A DNA stretch of 64,000 nucleotides from Streptomyces pseudovenezuelae (lineage in GTDB: Bacteria; Actinomycetota; Actinomycetes; Streptomycetales; Streptomycetaceae), in NCBI RefSeq assembly GCF_001513955.1, contig NZ_KQ948144.1:440853-504852 (forward strand). Reading direction: 5' to 3'. How positions within the stretch are numbered: position 1 is the stretch's first letter; each line of letters opens with the position of its first letter. Of this stretch, positions 25,247 through 34,489 are shown one piece after another. The translations under genes and the position numbers were made by a program. A model generated the notes under the pieces. It was not told the origin of the DNA. It saw only the letters and a list, made by a program, of their open reading frames with translations, and searched no databases.

Positions 25247-26305
25247 CTACCGGGGCAGCACCACGACATAGGCGGCGGGGTCCCGGTCGCCGGAGGCCAT
25301 CAGGGCCGTACGGACCACCGTCGCCTGCTGCTCCATCGCGTCCCGGAGCTTGCGCGGGGTGATGTGGACGACCGTGATGCCGAGCCGTTCCAGGTGCTCG
25401 CGCTTGCGGGCGTACTCCGACCACAGCGCGTCCTCGTCCTGCCGGTGGCCCTGCCGCGGGGCGCGGGTGTCCAGCTCCACCGCGACCGCCTGCTCCGGCC
25501 AGTACGCGTCCAGGCCGCCCAGGTGGGGGCCGCCCGGCAGCCTCAGATCGACGTTCCACACCGGGTCGGGGAGGCCGTACTCCTCGACCATGCGGTACAG
25601 GCGGTCCTCCGCGATGGCGCGGCCCTCGGCGAGCAGGGAGTCCACCGCGTCCACCACGTGCGGGCGGCTCAGCAGCTTGGCGTTGTTCAACTCCCGGACG
25701 ACGGCGGCCGGTTCGCAGTGCCCGCCGCGCACCGCCTCGGTCAGCAGCCGGCGCACCGCGCCCGCGTCCGTCAGTTCGGTGACCGCGTCGGCGAGGGCGC
25801 GCGGCACCGGGGCGACCGGGAGGCCGGTGACCTGTTCGGCGGCCGGGAGCGCCGAGGTGCGGACGATCCGGGCGCCGCCCGTCGAGCGCAGCCGGCGCAT
25901 CCTCGGGACCAGGACGTCGATCCGGTCCAGGGAGAGCAGCGGCGGCGTCGAGCTGAAGCCGTGCAGGGTCAGCGCCGCGAGGCCGGTGATCATCGCCTCC
26001 GCGTACACCGGCCGGTGCGGCTCCTCCGCTCCCGGCTGCGTCGGCACCCCGGCGCTCTGCTCCCGTGCCGCGTACATGAGCACCGCGTGCAGGCGCTCCT
26101 CGCTGGTCGGCGGTCCGGGGTGGAGCAGGAAGACGCCGGGGAGGATCTGCTGCCAGGGGCCGCCGGGCCGGCACTGCTCGGTGGCCTCGGCGACCGAGAC
26201 GCCGGTCGCACGCAGCCGGCCGGCCGTCACGACACGGCGGTGCACCTCGGACAGATGACGCAGGGGGCGGGGGGAGAGCGGGGGGACCGGGGCGTTGTGG
26301 TTCAT
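25247..26305 (-). CDS. Hypothetical protein with C-terminal endonuclease-like (DUF559/Vsr-type) region
   Basis: A 352-residue protein. The N-terminal half resembles AbiEi-type antitoxin/regulator proteins (helix-rich start, then GPWQQILPGVFLLHPGPPTSEERL). The last about 130 residues have GGLDAYWPEQAVAVELDTR, WSEYARKREHLERLGITVVHITPRKL, the order found in the restriction-endonuclease-like fold of DUF559/Vsr relatives (Asp...Glu-x-Asp, then a Lys/Arg helix). No cognate toxin is adjacent. I chose ATG 26305; an earlier start at 26374 lacks a ribosome binding site. Function is not known. Confidence 0.7.
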   Translation of the reverse strand: MNHNAPVPPLSPRPLRHLSEVHRRVVTAGRLRATGVSVAEATEQCRPGGPWQQILPGVFLLHPGPPTSEERLHAVLMYAAREQSAGVPTQPGAEEPHRPVYAEAMITGLAALTLHGFSSTPPLLSLDRIDVLVPRMRRLRSTGGARIVRTSALPAAEQVTGLPVAPVPRALADAVTELTDAGAVRRLLTEAVRGGHCEPAAVVRELNNAKLLSRPHVVDAVDSLLAEGRAIAEDRLYRMVEEYGLPDPVWNVDLRLPGGPHLGGLDAYWPEQAVAVELDTRAPRQGHRQDEDALWSEYARKREHLERLGITVVHITPRKLRDAMEQQATVVRTALMASGDRDPAAYVVVLPR

Positions 26306-26419
26306 GCAGCGGAGATTCCCGCCTCCGGACCGCCCGCTAACCGCTGTTACAGGCTCGTCGACAAATGAGGACAAGGCAGTACTAAAGGACGGGTGTTCGG
26401 ATGCCGAGTAGGGAGCGAA

Positions 26420-26452
26420 AACCCCTGGTCCATTCGGGTGGGACCAGGGGTT
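26420..26452 (-). terminator. Intrinsic terminator of the second aminopeptidase gene
   Basis: AACCCCTGGTCC pairs with GGACCAGGGGTT; read on the minus strand the stem is followed by TTTTCGC. It lies 60 bp past the aminopeptidase stop codon. Confidence 0.85.
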
Positions 26453-26511
26453 ACGGCTGCTGGGGAACGGATTTGGTAACGACTACCGGACGCCCAAGCT
26501 CAGGCCAAAGG

Positions 26512-29106
26512 TCACGCGGTGTTGACGGCGTTGACGGCCCCCGCGTCGCACTCCTGACCCCGCAGCGCCCGCGCCAGATCGTCCCGCCCCTCCAGCACCA
26601 GCCTGCGCAGCGCCGGCGCCGCGTCCTCGTGGGCCGCGAGCCAGGCGTCGGCCGCGTCCAGCGTCGCCGGTGAGTCCTGGAGGGAGGGGAACAGCCCCGA
26701 GACGATGTTCATCGCGATCTGGATCGAGCGGTCCTGCCAGACCCGCTCGATCACCGCGAAGTACTTCTGCGTGTACGGCTCCAGCATTGCGCGCTGGGAG
26801 GGCTGGTCGAAGCCCGCGATCGTCGCCTCGGCCAGGGCGTTGGAGAGCGCGTCGGACTCCACGACCTGCGCCCACGCCTGCGCCTTCACCGCCTCGGACG
26901 GCCGGGCGGCCAGGCAGCGCACCTGATGGCGCTTGCCGGACGCGGTGTCGTCACGGGCGAGCTCGGCGGCCAGCGCCTTCTCGTCGGCGACCCCCCACAC
27001 GGTCAGCGGCTGCAGGAACGCCCACCGCAGCTCCTGGTCGACGTCCAGCCCCTCGATGGCCGACGTGCCGTCCAGCAGGCCCTGCAGCAGGTCGAAGGCG
27101 GGCCGGCCCACGGCCGTGCGGGCGAAGAACCGCGCCCACGCCAGCTGCTGCCCGCTGCCCGGCTCGGCGGCGAGCAGCTCCCGCTCGGCGCCCTCGGCGA
27201 GCAGCCCCGCGCCCGTCTCCCGCCACTCGGGCGCCACGTAGTGCACGAGGGCCGACTCGGCCCAGGCGTGCAGCATCTGCAGGACGCCGATGTCGGACTC
27301 GCGGCCCGAGAAGCGCAGCACGATGTCGATGAACTCCCGGGCCGGCAGCAGCGCGTCCCGCGTCATGTTCCACAGCGCCGACCAGCACAGGGCGCGGGCG
27401 AGCGGGTCGGTGAGGCCGCCGAGCCCCGCCTTCAGGGTCTCCAGGGAGCCCGCGTCGAAGCGGGTCTTGCAGTACGTCAGGTCGTCGTCGTTGACCAGCA
27501 CGAGCTCCGGCGCCTCCGCACCGGCCAACTCCGCCACCACCGTGCGCGGGCCGTCGACGTCCGCCTCGGCGCGCGCGTACCGCTCCAGGGCCCCTTCGGG
27601 CGTACGGCGGTACAGCCCCACTGCGACCCGGTGCGGCCGCAGCTCCGGGTGCGACTCGGCGGCCTCCTGCACCACCGCCAGCTCGTCGACCCGCCCCTCG
27701 GCGCTCAGCAGCACCTGCGGGGTCAGCGAGTTGACCCCGGCCGTCTGCAGCCAGGACCGCGCCCACGCGCCCATGTCCCGACCGCTGGTCTCCTCCAGCA
27801 CCGACAGCAGGTCGCCGAGCCGCGTGTTGCCGTACGCGTGCCGCTTGAAGTAGCGCCGGGCGCCCTCCAGGAACGCGTCCTGGCCGACATAGGCGACCAG
27901 CTGCTTGAGCACCGAGGCGCCCTTGGCGTACGTGATGCCGTCGAAGTTGAGCTTCGCGTCCTGCAGGTCGCGGATGTCGGCGGTGATCGGGTGCGTGGAG
28001 GGCAGCTGGTCGGCGCGGTAGGCCCAGGCCTTGCGGCGGTTGGCGAAGGTGATCCAGGCGTCGGTGAAGCGGGTCGCGCCGACGTTGGCGAAGGTGCCCA
28101 TGAAGTCCGCGAAGGACTCCTTCAGCCACAGGTCGTCCCACCACACCATGGTGACCAGGTCGCCGAACCACATGTGGGCCATCTCGTGGAGGATGACGTT
28201 GGCCCGGGCCTCGTAGGAGGAACGGGTCACCTTGCCGCGGAAGATGTACTCCTCGCGGAAGGTCACCAGGCCCGGGTTCTCCATCGCGCCCAGGTTGTAC
28301 TCGGGCACGAACGCCTGGTCGTACTTCCCGAAGGGGTACGGGTAGTCGAAGTGCTCGTGGAAGAAGTCCAGGCCCTGCTTGGTGACGAGGAAGACGTCGT
28401 CGGAGTCGAAGTGGGGGGCGAGCCCCTTGCGGCACAGGGCGCCGAGGGGGATCTCCAGGCGCGTGCCGTCGTCGAGGACCCGCTCGTAGGAGTCCGTCAC
28501 GTAGTGGTAGGGACCGGCCACCACACACGTGATGTACGTCGAGATCGGCTTGGTCTCCGCGAACCGCCAGACCCCGTCGCTCTCCGTCCCGGCCCCGTTG
28601 CTCCACACCGTCCAGCCCTCCGGCGCCCGCACCTCGAAGCGGAAGGGGGCCTTGAGGTCCGGCTGCTCGAAGTTCGCGAAGACCCGGCGGGAGTCGGCCG
28701 GCTCGTACTGCGTGTAGAGGTAGACCTCGCCGTCCTCGGGGTCGACGAAGCGGTGCATGCCCTCGCCGGTGCGGGAGTAGGCGCACGCGGCGTCCACGAT
28801 CAGTTCGTTCTCGGCGGCCAGGTCCTCCAGGACGATCCGGGAGCCGTCGAAGACCTCGCCCGGGTCCAGGTCCCGGCCGTTCAGCGAGAGAGCCGTGACG
28901 CGCGGCGCGATCAGGTCCGCGAAGCTCGTGGCCCCCGGCTCGTTGCACCGGAAGCGGATCGTGGTGACCGACCGGAAGGTGCGCGGACCGTCCCCGGCCT
29001 GGTCCCCGACCGCCGAGCGCAGGTCGAGGGACACCTCGTACCCGTCGACGGACAGCAGGGCGGCCCGCTCCCGGGCCTCGTCACGGGACAGATTCTCACC
29101 GGGCAC
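26512..29106 (-). CDS. Second aminopeptidase N (M1 family) paralogue
   Basis: An 864-residue M1 metallopeptidase. GAMEN appears in YNLGAMENPGLVTFREEY, HEMAH in NVILHEMAHMWFGDL, and the third zinc ligand in WLKESFADF. It is collinear with the PepN at 9653-12229 over the whole length, so the two arose by duplication, yet they differ clearly (for example LWLKESFADF against LWLNESFATY), suggesting different substrate preference. The start is GTG 29106 with GGGAG upstream. It is followed by an intrinsic terminator at 26420-26452. It acts in the cytoplasm on peptide N-termini. Confidence 0.95.
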   Translation of the reverse strand: MPGENLSRDEARERAALLSVDGYEVSLDLRSAVGDQAGDGPRTFRSVTTIRFRCNEPGATSFADLIAPRVTALSLNGRDLDPGEVFDGSRIVLEDLAAENELIVDAACAYSRTGEGMHRFVDPEDGEVYLYTQYEPADSRRVFANFEQPDLKAPFRFEVRAPEGWTVWSNGAGTESDGVWRFAETKPISTYITCVVAGPYHYVTDSYERVLDDGTRLEIPLGALCRKGLAPHFDSDDVFLVTKQGLDFFHEHFDYPYPFGKYDQAFVPEYNLGAMENPGLVTFREEYIFRGKVTRSSYEARANVILHEMAHMWFGDLVTMVWWDDLWLKESFADFMGTFANVGATRFTDAWITFANRRKAWAYRADQLPSTHPITADIRDLQDAKLNFDGITYAKGASVLKQLVAYVGQDAFLEGARRYFKRHAYGNTRLGDLLSVLEETSGRDMGAWARSWLQTAGVNSLTPQVLLSAEGRVDELAVVQEAAESHPELRPHRVAVGLYRRTPEGALERYARAEADVDGPRTVVAELAGAEAPELVLVNDDDLTYCKTRFDAGSLETLKAGLGGLTDPLARALCWSALWNMTRDALLPAREFIDIVLRFSGRESDIGVLQMLHAWAESALVHYVAPEWRETGAGLLAEGAERELLAAEPGSGQQLAWARFFARTAVGRPAFDLLQGLLDGTSAIEGLDVDQELRWAFLQPLTVWGVADEKALAAELARDDTASGKRHQVRCLAARPSEAVKAQAWAQVVESDALSNALAEATIAGFDQPSQRAMLEPYTQKYFAVIERVWQDRSIQIAMNIVSGLFPSLQDSPATLDAADAWLAAHEDAAPALRRLVLEGRDDLARALRGQECDAGAVNAVNTA

Positions 29107-29243
29107 GGGCGATGCTCCCTCGGATGGTGTTCAGCATGCGGACAGGCCCGATCCTGCCATGTGCCCCTGACATCGGTCAGCCGGGAATGGGGTGGGCGGC
29201 GACCGGTGTTGCGGGGTGAGACGAACACTTCTCTAGGAGACCC

Positions 29244-29906
29244 ATGTCCGAGACCACGAGCGCGTCCGGCAAGACCCCCGTCGACTTCTGGTTCGACCCG
29301 CTGTGCCCCTGGGCCTGGATGACCTCCCGCTGGGTCCTGGAGGTCGAGAAGGTCCGGGACATCGAGGTGCGCTGGCACATCATGAGCCTGGCGGTGCTGA
29401 ACGAGCCGAAGATCGACGAGCTGCCCGAGGAGTACCGCGAGCTCCTCGAGACCAAGGCCTGGCAGCCGATCCGGGTGGTCACCGCGGCCTGGCAGAAGCA
29501 CGGCTCCGACATCCTCGGCCCGCTGTACACCGCGCTCGGCACCCGGATCCACAACGAGGGCCAGGGCCCGACGCGCGAGGCCGTCGAGGGCGCGCTGGCG
29601 GACGTCGGCCTGCCCGCCGACCTGATCGAGTACTTCGACCAGAAGGACTTCGAGTTCGACGCCGAGCTGCGCGCCTCCCACAAGGAGGGCATCGACAAGG
29701 TCGGCCAGGACGTCGGCACCCCGGTCATCGCCGTGCCCGGCCCCGACGGCGAGCAGATCGCCTTCTTCGGCCCGGTCGTCACCCCGGCCCCCAAGGGCGA
29801 GGAGGCCGCCCGCCTGTGGGACGGCACGGTGGCGGTCGCCTCGGTCCCGGGCTTCTACGAGATCAAGCGCACCCGCACCAAGGGCCCCGACTTCAGCAAC
29901 CTGTAG
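29244..29906 (+). CDS. DsbA-fold reductase, mycothiol-dependent Rv2466c type
   Basis: A 220-residue thioredoxin-fold protein with helical insertion. The active site is FWFDPLCPWAWMTSRW near residues 15-30, with a CPW motif as in the mycobacterial Rv2466c group, which uses mycothiol to reduce nitro compounds and protects against oxidative stress. The cis-Pro loop is in VGTPVIAVPG. ATG 29244 has AGGAGA upstream. Downstream it is convergent with a small zinc-ribbon gene, the stops touching. Confidence 0.9.
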   Translation: MSETTSASGKTPVDFWFDPLCPWAWMTSRWVLEVEKVRDIEVRWHIMSLAVLNEPKIDELPEEYRELLETKAWQPIRVVTAAWQKHGSDILGPLYTALGTRIHNEGQGPTREAVEGALADVGLPADLIEYFDQKDFEFDAELRASHKEGIDKVGQDVGTPVIAVPGPDGEQIAFFGPVVTPAPKGEEAARLWDGTVAVASVPGFYEIKRTRTKGPDFSNL

Positions 29907-30113
29907 TCACTTCTCCGGCTCGGGGAAGGACCCCCCGTCGTTCTGGTCCCCGAGCCGCTGATACCGCAGACACCCTTCACGCGCACACCGGAAGTACGAG
30001 CCCAGGCGGGTGTGCCTGGGCTTGTGCTCCCGGACGAACCTCTGCTCCTCGTCGGTGAGAGCCCGAAACTCCTGAAGGCTCCCACCGCAGTTCCGGCACC
30101 GCATGAACACCAT
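29907..30113 (-). CDS. Small zinc-ribbon-like protein (68 aa)
   Basis: A 68-residue protein with two Cys pairs, CRNC near residue 6 and CAREGC near 43, around a basic helix. This spacing would bind one zinc ion as a treble-clef or ribbon. It starts 14 bp after the FGGY kinase stop on the same strand, so it is probably cotranscribed with it. The start could be ATG 30113 or ATG 30104. I do not recognise a family. Confidence 0.6.
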   Translation of the reverse strand: MVFMRCRNCGGSLQEFRALTDEEQRFVREHKPRHTRLGSYFRCAREGCLRYQRLGDQNDGGSFPEPEK

Positions 30114-30127
30114 GTGCCCCAGCCCAC

Positions 30128-31600
30128 TCAGGGGCGCGGGGAACTGCGCGACCAGCCGCCACGAAACCGCAGCTGACGACCGGCCGTCCCCCGAGCCACG
30201 TCCAACCGCACCAAATGTTCCTGGAACCCCTTCGCGTAGTACGCGGAACGCCCGGGATCCGGTTCAACGATCATCGTCGGCTCGGTCCAGACCCGGGCAT
30301 CAAGAGAAACCCCGTACCGCTCGGCCGCCGCCAACACGGCCCCCCGGGCCCCCACCTCCCCCTCGACCACCCTGAGCGGCCGTCCGAGCACATCGGCCAG
30401 CAACTGCATCCACGCCGGACTCCGCGTCCCGCCCCCGCACACCGCGAGCGACCCCGTCAGACCGGCCGCCTCCAGACAGTGCCGAGCCGCGTACCCGATC
30501 CCCTCGCAGGTCGCCCGGACCAGGTCGGCCCTGGTCGTCTCCAGCGAGACCCCGCTCAGCTCGGCCCGCAGATGCGGCTCCACGAAGGGCGCCCGCTCCC
30601 CGGAGGGGGCGAAGTACGGCAGCACGCGCACCCCGTGCGCCCCCGGCGGAGTCGACGCCAGCAGGTCGTTCACCTCCGCATGCGTGACGCCGGTGGTCGA
30701 CAGCACCCAGTCCAGCGCGGCCGTCCCCACCATCGCAGGCATCGCCCGCAGACGGTGCCCCGGCCGGTCGGTCGAGATGTACAGCCCGGCCGGCTCGCTG
30801 CCCAGGTCGAGCTCGGTCGTGGCGACCAGAGCCGCCAGACACGTGCCCACGATCAGCAGCCCGTCCCCGGGCGAGGTCACCCCCGCGCCCAGCGCACAGG
30901 CCGGCAGATCGTACGGCCCGTTGGAGAGCCGGGTACCGGACGGCAGTCCCTCGCCCCGCGCCTCCCCCGTGGCGATCGGATCCCCGATCGGCGGGAGCAG
31001 CCGCCGGCGACGGGTGAGCCCCAGCAGCTCCACCACCCGGTTGTCGTACGACCGGGTGCGCGGGTCGAGGAAGGGCATGGAGGCGTCCGACACGTCCGTG
31101 GTCGCCCGCGCGGCCCCGGTGAGCCGCTGGAAGACCATGTCCTTGCAGTACACGGCGGCCGCGGCGGCGTCCAGGGACTTCGGGTCGTACCGGTCCAGCC
31201 AGGCCAGCAGCGGCCCCGGCGAGCCCGGGAACATCGCGCCGCCGGTCCGCCGGAACACCGTCTCGAACGTGCCGTCCGCGAGCCACTGGTCGAGCAGTTC
31301 GTGCGCCCGCCCGTCCATCCAGGACAGCGCCGACCGCACCGGCCGCCCTTCCCCGTCGACCAGCCACACCCCGTCGCCCTGACCGGTCAGCCCGGCCAGC
31401 TCCACCGGCTCCGGCACCCGCCCGGTCAGCCGGCCGAGGACGTCGACGACGCCGCCGTAGACCTCGTCCATGTCCTGCTCGACGAACCCGTCGCGCAGGG
31501 AGAGCTCCACCGGGCGCGACTCGACGGCCAGTTGACGGCCCCCGCTGTCGAAGGCGGCGGCCTTGACGACGGATGTGCCCACATCGATACCGACGTACAT
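30128..31600 (-). CDS. FGGY-family carbohydrate kinase
   Basis: A 490-residue sugar kinase. The first phosphate loop is MYVGIDVGTSVVKAAAFD, the catalytic Asp region LSWMDGRAHELLDQW, and the C-terminal FGGY signature lies around YGYAARHCLEAAGL-like text (EGIGYAARHCLEAAGLTGSLAVCGGGTRSPAWMQLLADV). Closest in layout to xylulokinase or ribulokinase relatives, but the sugar cannot be assigned. Its last 14 residues (LRFRGGWSRSSPRP) are encoded by a dispersed Streptomyces intergenic repeat also present near 52427-52446. The upstream neighbour is a 2-hydroxyacid dehydrogenase 31 bp away; together with the second FGGY kinase they suggest sugar or sugar-acid catabolism. Confidence 0.88.
   Translation of the reverse strand: MYVGIDVGTSVVKAAAFDSGGRQLAVESRPVELSLRDGFVEQDMDEVYGGVVDVLGRLTGRVPEPVELAGLTGQGDGVWLVDGEGRPVRSALSWMDGRAHELLDQWLADGTFETVFRRTGGAMFPGSPGPLLAWLDRYDPKSLDAAAAAVYCKDMVFQRLTGAARATTDVSDASMPFLDPRTRSYDNRVVELLGLTRRRRLLPPIGDPIATGEARGEGLPSGTRLSNGPYDLPACALGAGVTSPGDGLLIVGTCLAALVATTELDLGSEPAGLYISTDRPGHRLRAMPAMVGTAALDWVLSTTGVTHAEVNDLLASTPPGAHGVRVLPYFAPSGERAPFVEPHLRAELSGVSLETTRADLVRATCEGIGYAARHCLEAAGLTGSLAVCGGGTRSPAWMQLLADVLGRPLRVVEGEVGARGAVLAAAERYGVSLDARVWTEPTMIVEPDPGRSAYYAKGFQEHLVRLDVARGTAGRQLRFRGGWSRSSPRP
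30131..30150. repeat. Copy of a dispersed intergenic repeat inside the FGGY gene end
   Basis: GGGGCGCGGGGAACTGCGCG here is identical in reverse orientation to 52427-52446. The surrounding bases also resemble that repeat. In this copy it is read as the last codons of the kinase. Confidence 0.8.
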
Positions 31601-31631
31601 ACGGATTCCCTCCTACGACCGCCTACGACCG

Positions 31632-32675
31632 TCACGTCAAGCAGTGCGCCAACGGCTCCCCCCGCGCCCAGCGGCCCACCTCCTCCGCGGCGATCCTCGC
31701 CGCCTTCTCGGCCACCGCGCGGCTCGCCCCGCCGAGGTGCGGGGTCAGGACGACCCGGTCGGCCAGGGCATGCAGCCGGGAGTCCGCGGGCAGCGGCTCG
31801 TGCTCGTAGGTGTCGAGGGCCGCCGCCGACAGCCGACCGGCTTCGAGGGCGTCGCACAGGGCGCCCTCGTCGATCAGCGGGCCGCGGGCCACGTTCACCA
31901 CGACCGCGCCCCCGGGCAGCAGGGCCAGCTCGCGGGCGCCGATCAGGCCACGGGTCTCGGCGGTCAGGCGGGCATGCAGGGTGATCACCCGGGAGCGGGT
32001 GAGGAGCTGGTCCAGTGAGGACACGCGCAGGCCGTGGATCTCGCCGCGCACATAGGGGTCGTAGACCATCACCTGCGCCCCGAAGGCGCACAGCACGCGG
32101 GCGACCCGGCTGCCGACGGCGCCGTAACCGACGAGTCCCACGGGCAGGTCCTCCAGCTCCAGACCGCTGTGCTCGTAGGTGTAGTAGGCCGCGCCGCCCT
32201 CCCAACTGCCCTGTCCGGCGAGGAGGTCGTGGGCCTGCGGGATGCGGCGCACGGCGGCCAGCAGCATGCCGACGGTGAACTCGGCGGTGGCGGCGGCGTT
32301 GCGGCCGGGCGCGAAGCACACCCGGACGTCACGGGCCTTGGCCGCGTCCAGGTTCACGTTGACCGGGCCGCCCCGGCACACCACGACCAGCCGCAGGCCG
32401 TCGGCGGCGTCCAGCACCCGCTCGGTGACCGGGCCCATCTGGGTGACGAGGACCTCCGCGCCGTCCAGCGCCTCGATCAGCTCGTCCTCGGCGTCGCTCG
32501 CCTCCGTCACCTCCGAGACGGGCCCGAAGGGTTCCAGCGGCCAGCCGAGCGTCACCTCCTTCGTCTCCGCGGCGATACCGCCCAGCTCGGCCTCGACGGC
32601 CCCGGCGATCAGCCCCGGCAGTACGAAGTGGTCGCCGGCCGCCACGACACGTACGGGATCGGTCCTCTGGGTCAT
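31632..32675 (-). CDS. D-isomer-specific 2-hydroxyacid dehydrogenase
   Basis: A 347-residue NAD-dependent dehydrogenase of the phosphoglycerate/erythronate dehydrogenase type. The cofactor motif is GLVGYGAVGSRVARVL; substrate-contact and catalytic segments include CRGGPVNVN, NVARGPLIDEGAL and TPHLGG with the catalytic His. ATG 32675 has TCGGAGG upstream. It is divergent from an FGGY kinase across 88 bp and is the first gene of a probable operon with the FGGY kinase and zinc-ribbon gene to its left. Substrate unknown. Confidence 0.9.
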   Translation of the reverse strand: MTQRTDPVRVVAAGDHFVLPGLIAGAVEAELGGIAAETKEVTLGWPLEPFGPVSEVTEASDAEDELIEALDGAEVLVTQMGPVTERVLDAADGLRLVVVCRGGPVNVNLDAAKARDVRVCFAPGRNAAATAEFTVGMLLAAVRRIPQAHDLLAGQGSWEGGAAYYTYEHSGLELEDLPVGLVGYGAVGSRVARVLCAFGAQVMVYDPYVRGEIHGLRVSSLDQLLTRSRVITLHARLTAETRGLIGARELALLPGGAVVVNVARGPLIDEGALCDALEAGRLSAAALDTYEHEPLPADSRLHALADRVVLTPHLGGASRAVAEKAARIAAEEVGRWARGEPLAHCLT

Positions 32676-32763
32676 CGTCGACCTCCGAGTCGTCGCTTCA
32701 CTGAGACGATGTTGAGCCGCGAGTCCCGGGTACGCATAGACCCCGTGCGGGTGGGAGGCTCCG

Positions 32764-34203
32764 ATGACAGGGATGACGGACGTGAACGAGACGGTGTGGC
32801 TGGGGATCGACCTCGGCACCCAGAGCGTGCGCGCGCTGGCGGTCACGGCCGGTGGAACCGTGCTGGGCCGGGGTTCCGCCCCGCTCGGCGGACGGCGCGA
32901 GGGCGGGCGGCACGAGCAGGATCCGGGGGAGTGGTGGGAGGCGGTGCGCACGGCGTCCCGTTCCGCGCTGCTCACCCTGACGGGTGTACGGGTCGGCGGA
33001 CTCGCGGTGTGCGGGACGTCGGGGACGGTCCTGCTGACGGACCCGCAGGGCCGGCCGACGAGCCCGGCGCTCATGTACGACGACGGACGCGCGGCGGACG
33101 AGGCGGCCCGGCTGCGCGCGGCGGGGCTCGCGGTGCAGGACACCTGGGCGCTGCCGAAGGCGCTGTGGCTCGCCGGGGCGCACGGCAAGGGCCGGGTCAC
33201 CCACCAGCCGGACGTCGTCACCGCACACCTGGTCGGCGGGCCGGTGCCCACCGACTCCAGTCACGCCCTCAAGACGGGCTACGACGTCGAGCGCGGCGCC
33301 TGGCCGGATGTCGCCCTGGACCTTCCCGAGGTCGTCCTCCCCGGCACCCGGCTCGGCGAGGTCTGCCCGGCCGCGGCGGAGGCGACCGGCATCCCCGCCG
33401 GCACGCCCGTCGTCGCCGGGATGACCGACGGCTGCGCCGCCCAGATCGCCGCGGGCGCCCTGCGGCACGGGTCCTGGAACTCGGTGCTCGGCACCACCCT
33501 CGTCCTGAAGGGGGCCGGCCCGGAGCCGGTCCGGGACCCGAGCGGCGTGGTCTACAACCACCGTGCGCCGGGCGGCACCTGGCTGCCCGGCGGGGCGTCC
33601 GGTGTGGGTGCGGGCGCGCTTCCGGGCGACGTGGACCCCGCGGCCATGGACGCCCGGGCCGCCGCGTACGAGCCGTCCGGCGCGGTGGCCTACCCGCTGG
33701 TGTCACGGGGGGAGCGGTTCCCCTTCCGTGCCCCGGACGCCACCGTCTTCCGTCTCGGTGATCCCGCCGACGACGCCGACGGCTGGGCCGGGCTCCTCCA
33801 GGGCGTCGGGTTCGCGGAACGCCTCTGCCTCGACTACCTGCACCATCTGGGCGCCCCGCTGGACGGTCCCCTCACCTTCACCGGCGGCGCGGCCCGCAGC
33901 GCGTACTGGAACCAGCTGCGCGTCGACATCCTCGGCCGCCCGGCCCGCGTACCCGAACAGACCGAACCGGCCCTGGGAATGGCCGCGTTGGCGCTGCACG
34001 GCACGACCGGCACCCCTCTGGCGGAGGCCGCCGAGCACATGGTCCGCATCCGCACGGTCGTGGAACCCCGCCGCGGCCGCACGGCCCTCTTCGCCGAGCC
34101 GTACGCCCGCCTCGTCGACGAACTCACCGCCCGCGGCTGGCTCCCGCCCGACGTGGCGACCCACGCACACGCCCGCCTGGCCGAAGACACGGCAACCTCA
34201 TGA
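32764..34203 (+). CDS. Second FGGY-family carbohydrate kinase
   Basis: A 479-residue kinase with GIDLGTQSVRALAV at the N-terminus, catalytic region PALMYDDGRAADEA, phosphate-binding GSWNSVLGTTLVLKG and the adenosine motif TGGAARSAYWNQLRVDILGRP. It is only distantly similar to the kinase at 30128-31600. ATG 32764 is used; ATG 32776 is an alternative. The divergent dehydrogenase and second kinase suggest a shared pathway such as degradation of a pentitol or aldonate. No transporter for the sugar is nearby. Confidence 0.9.
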   Translation: MTGMTDVNETVWLGIDLGTQSVRALAVTAGGTVLGRGSAPLGGRREGGRHEQDPGEWWEAVRTASRSALLTLTGVRVGGLAVCGTSGTVLLTDPQGRPTSPALMYDDGRAADEAARLRAAGLAVQDTWALPKALWLAGAHGKGRVTHQPDVVTAHLVGGPVPTDSSHALKTGYDVERGAWPDVALDLPEVVLPGTRLGEVCPAAAEATGIPAGTPVVAGMTDGCAAQIAAGALRHGSWNSVLGTTLVLKGAGPEPVRDPSGVVYNHRAPGGTWLPGGASGVGAGALPGDVDPAAMDARAAAYEPSGAVAYPLVSRGERFPFRAPDATVFRLGDPADDADGWAGLLQGVGFAERLCLDYLHHLGAPLDGPLTFTGGAARSAYWNQLRVDILGRPARVPEQTEPALGMAALALHGTTGTPLAEAAEHMVRIRTVVEPRRGRTALFAEPYARLVDELTARGWLPPDVATHAHARLAEDTATS

Positions 34204-34489
34204 CCGTCCCTACGCCCCATGAGGGACACCCTGGTTGTCCCCCGGCACCGGTCGTGGTCGCCGGGCGTGGTGGCCTGGCTGGGTGCGCGGCGGCTTCAGG
34301 GCAGGGCCCGGGCCCCGTGAGGGGCGCCCCGGTCGACGGCGCTTGCGCTGTGCCGCGCCTGGCCGGTTGGCGGTCTCGCCGCCCGGGCGGCGGGTGGTTC
34401 GGCCTGGCCCGGGTAGCCGCCACCGTGCCGGTGGCGGGCCCGTGGCCGCCCCTCGACCCCGTCCCGACCCCGACCGAGCGGACCGTTTC

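Noticed and set aside
26926..29322. Plus-strand frame opposite the second aminopeptidase
   Set aside because: Shadow of an M1 peptidase gene; no domain seen.
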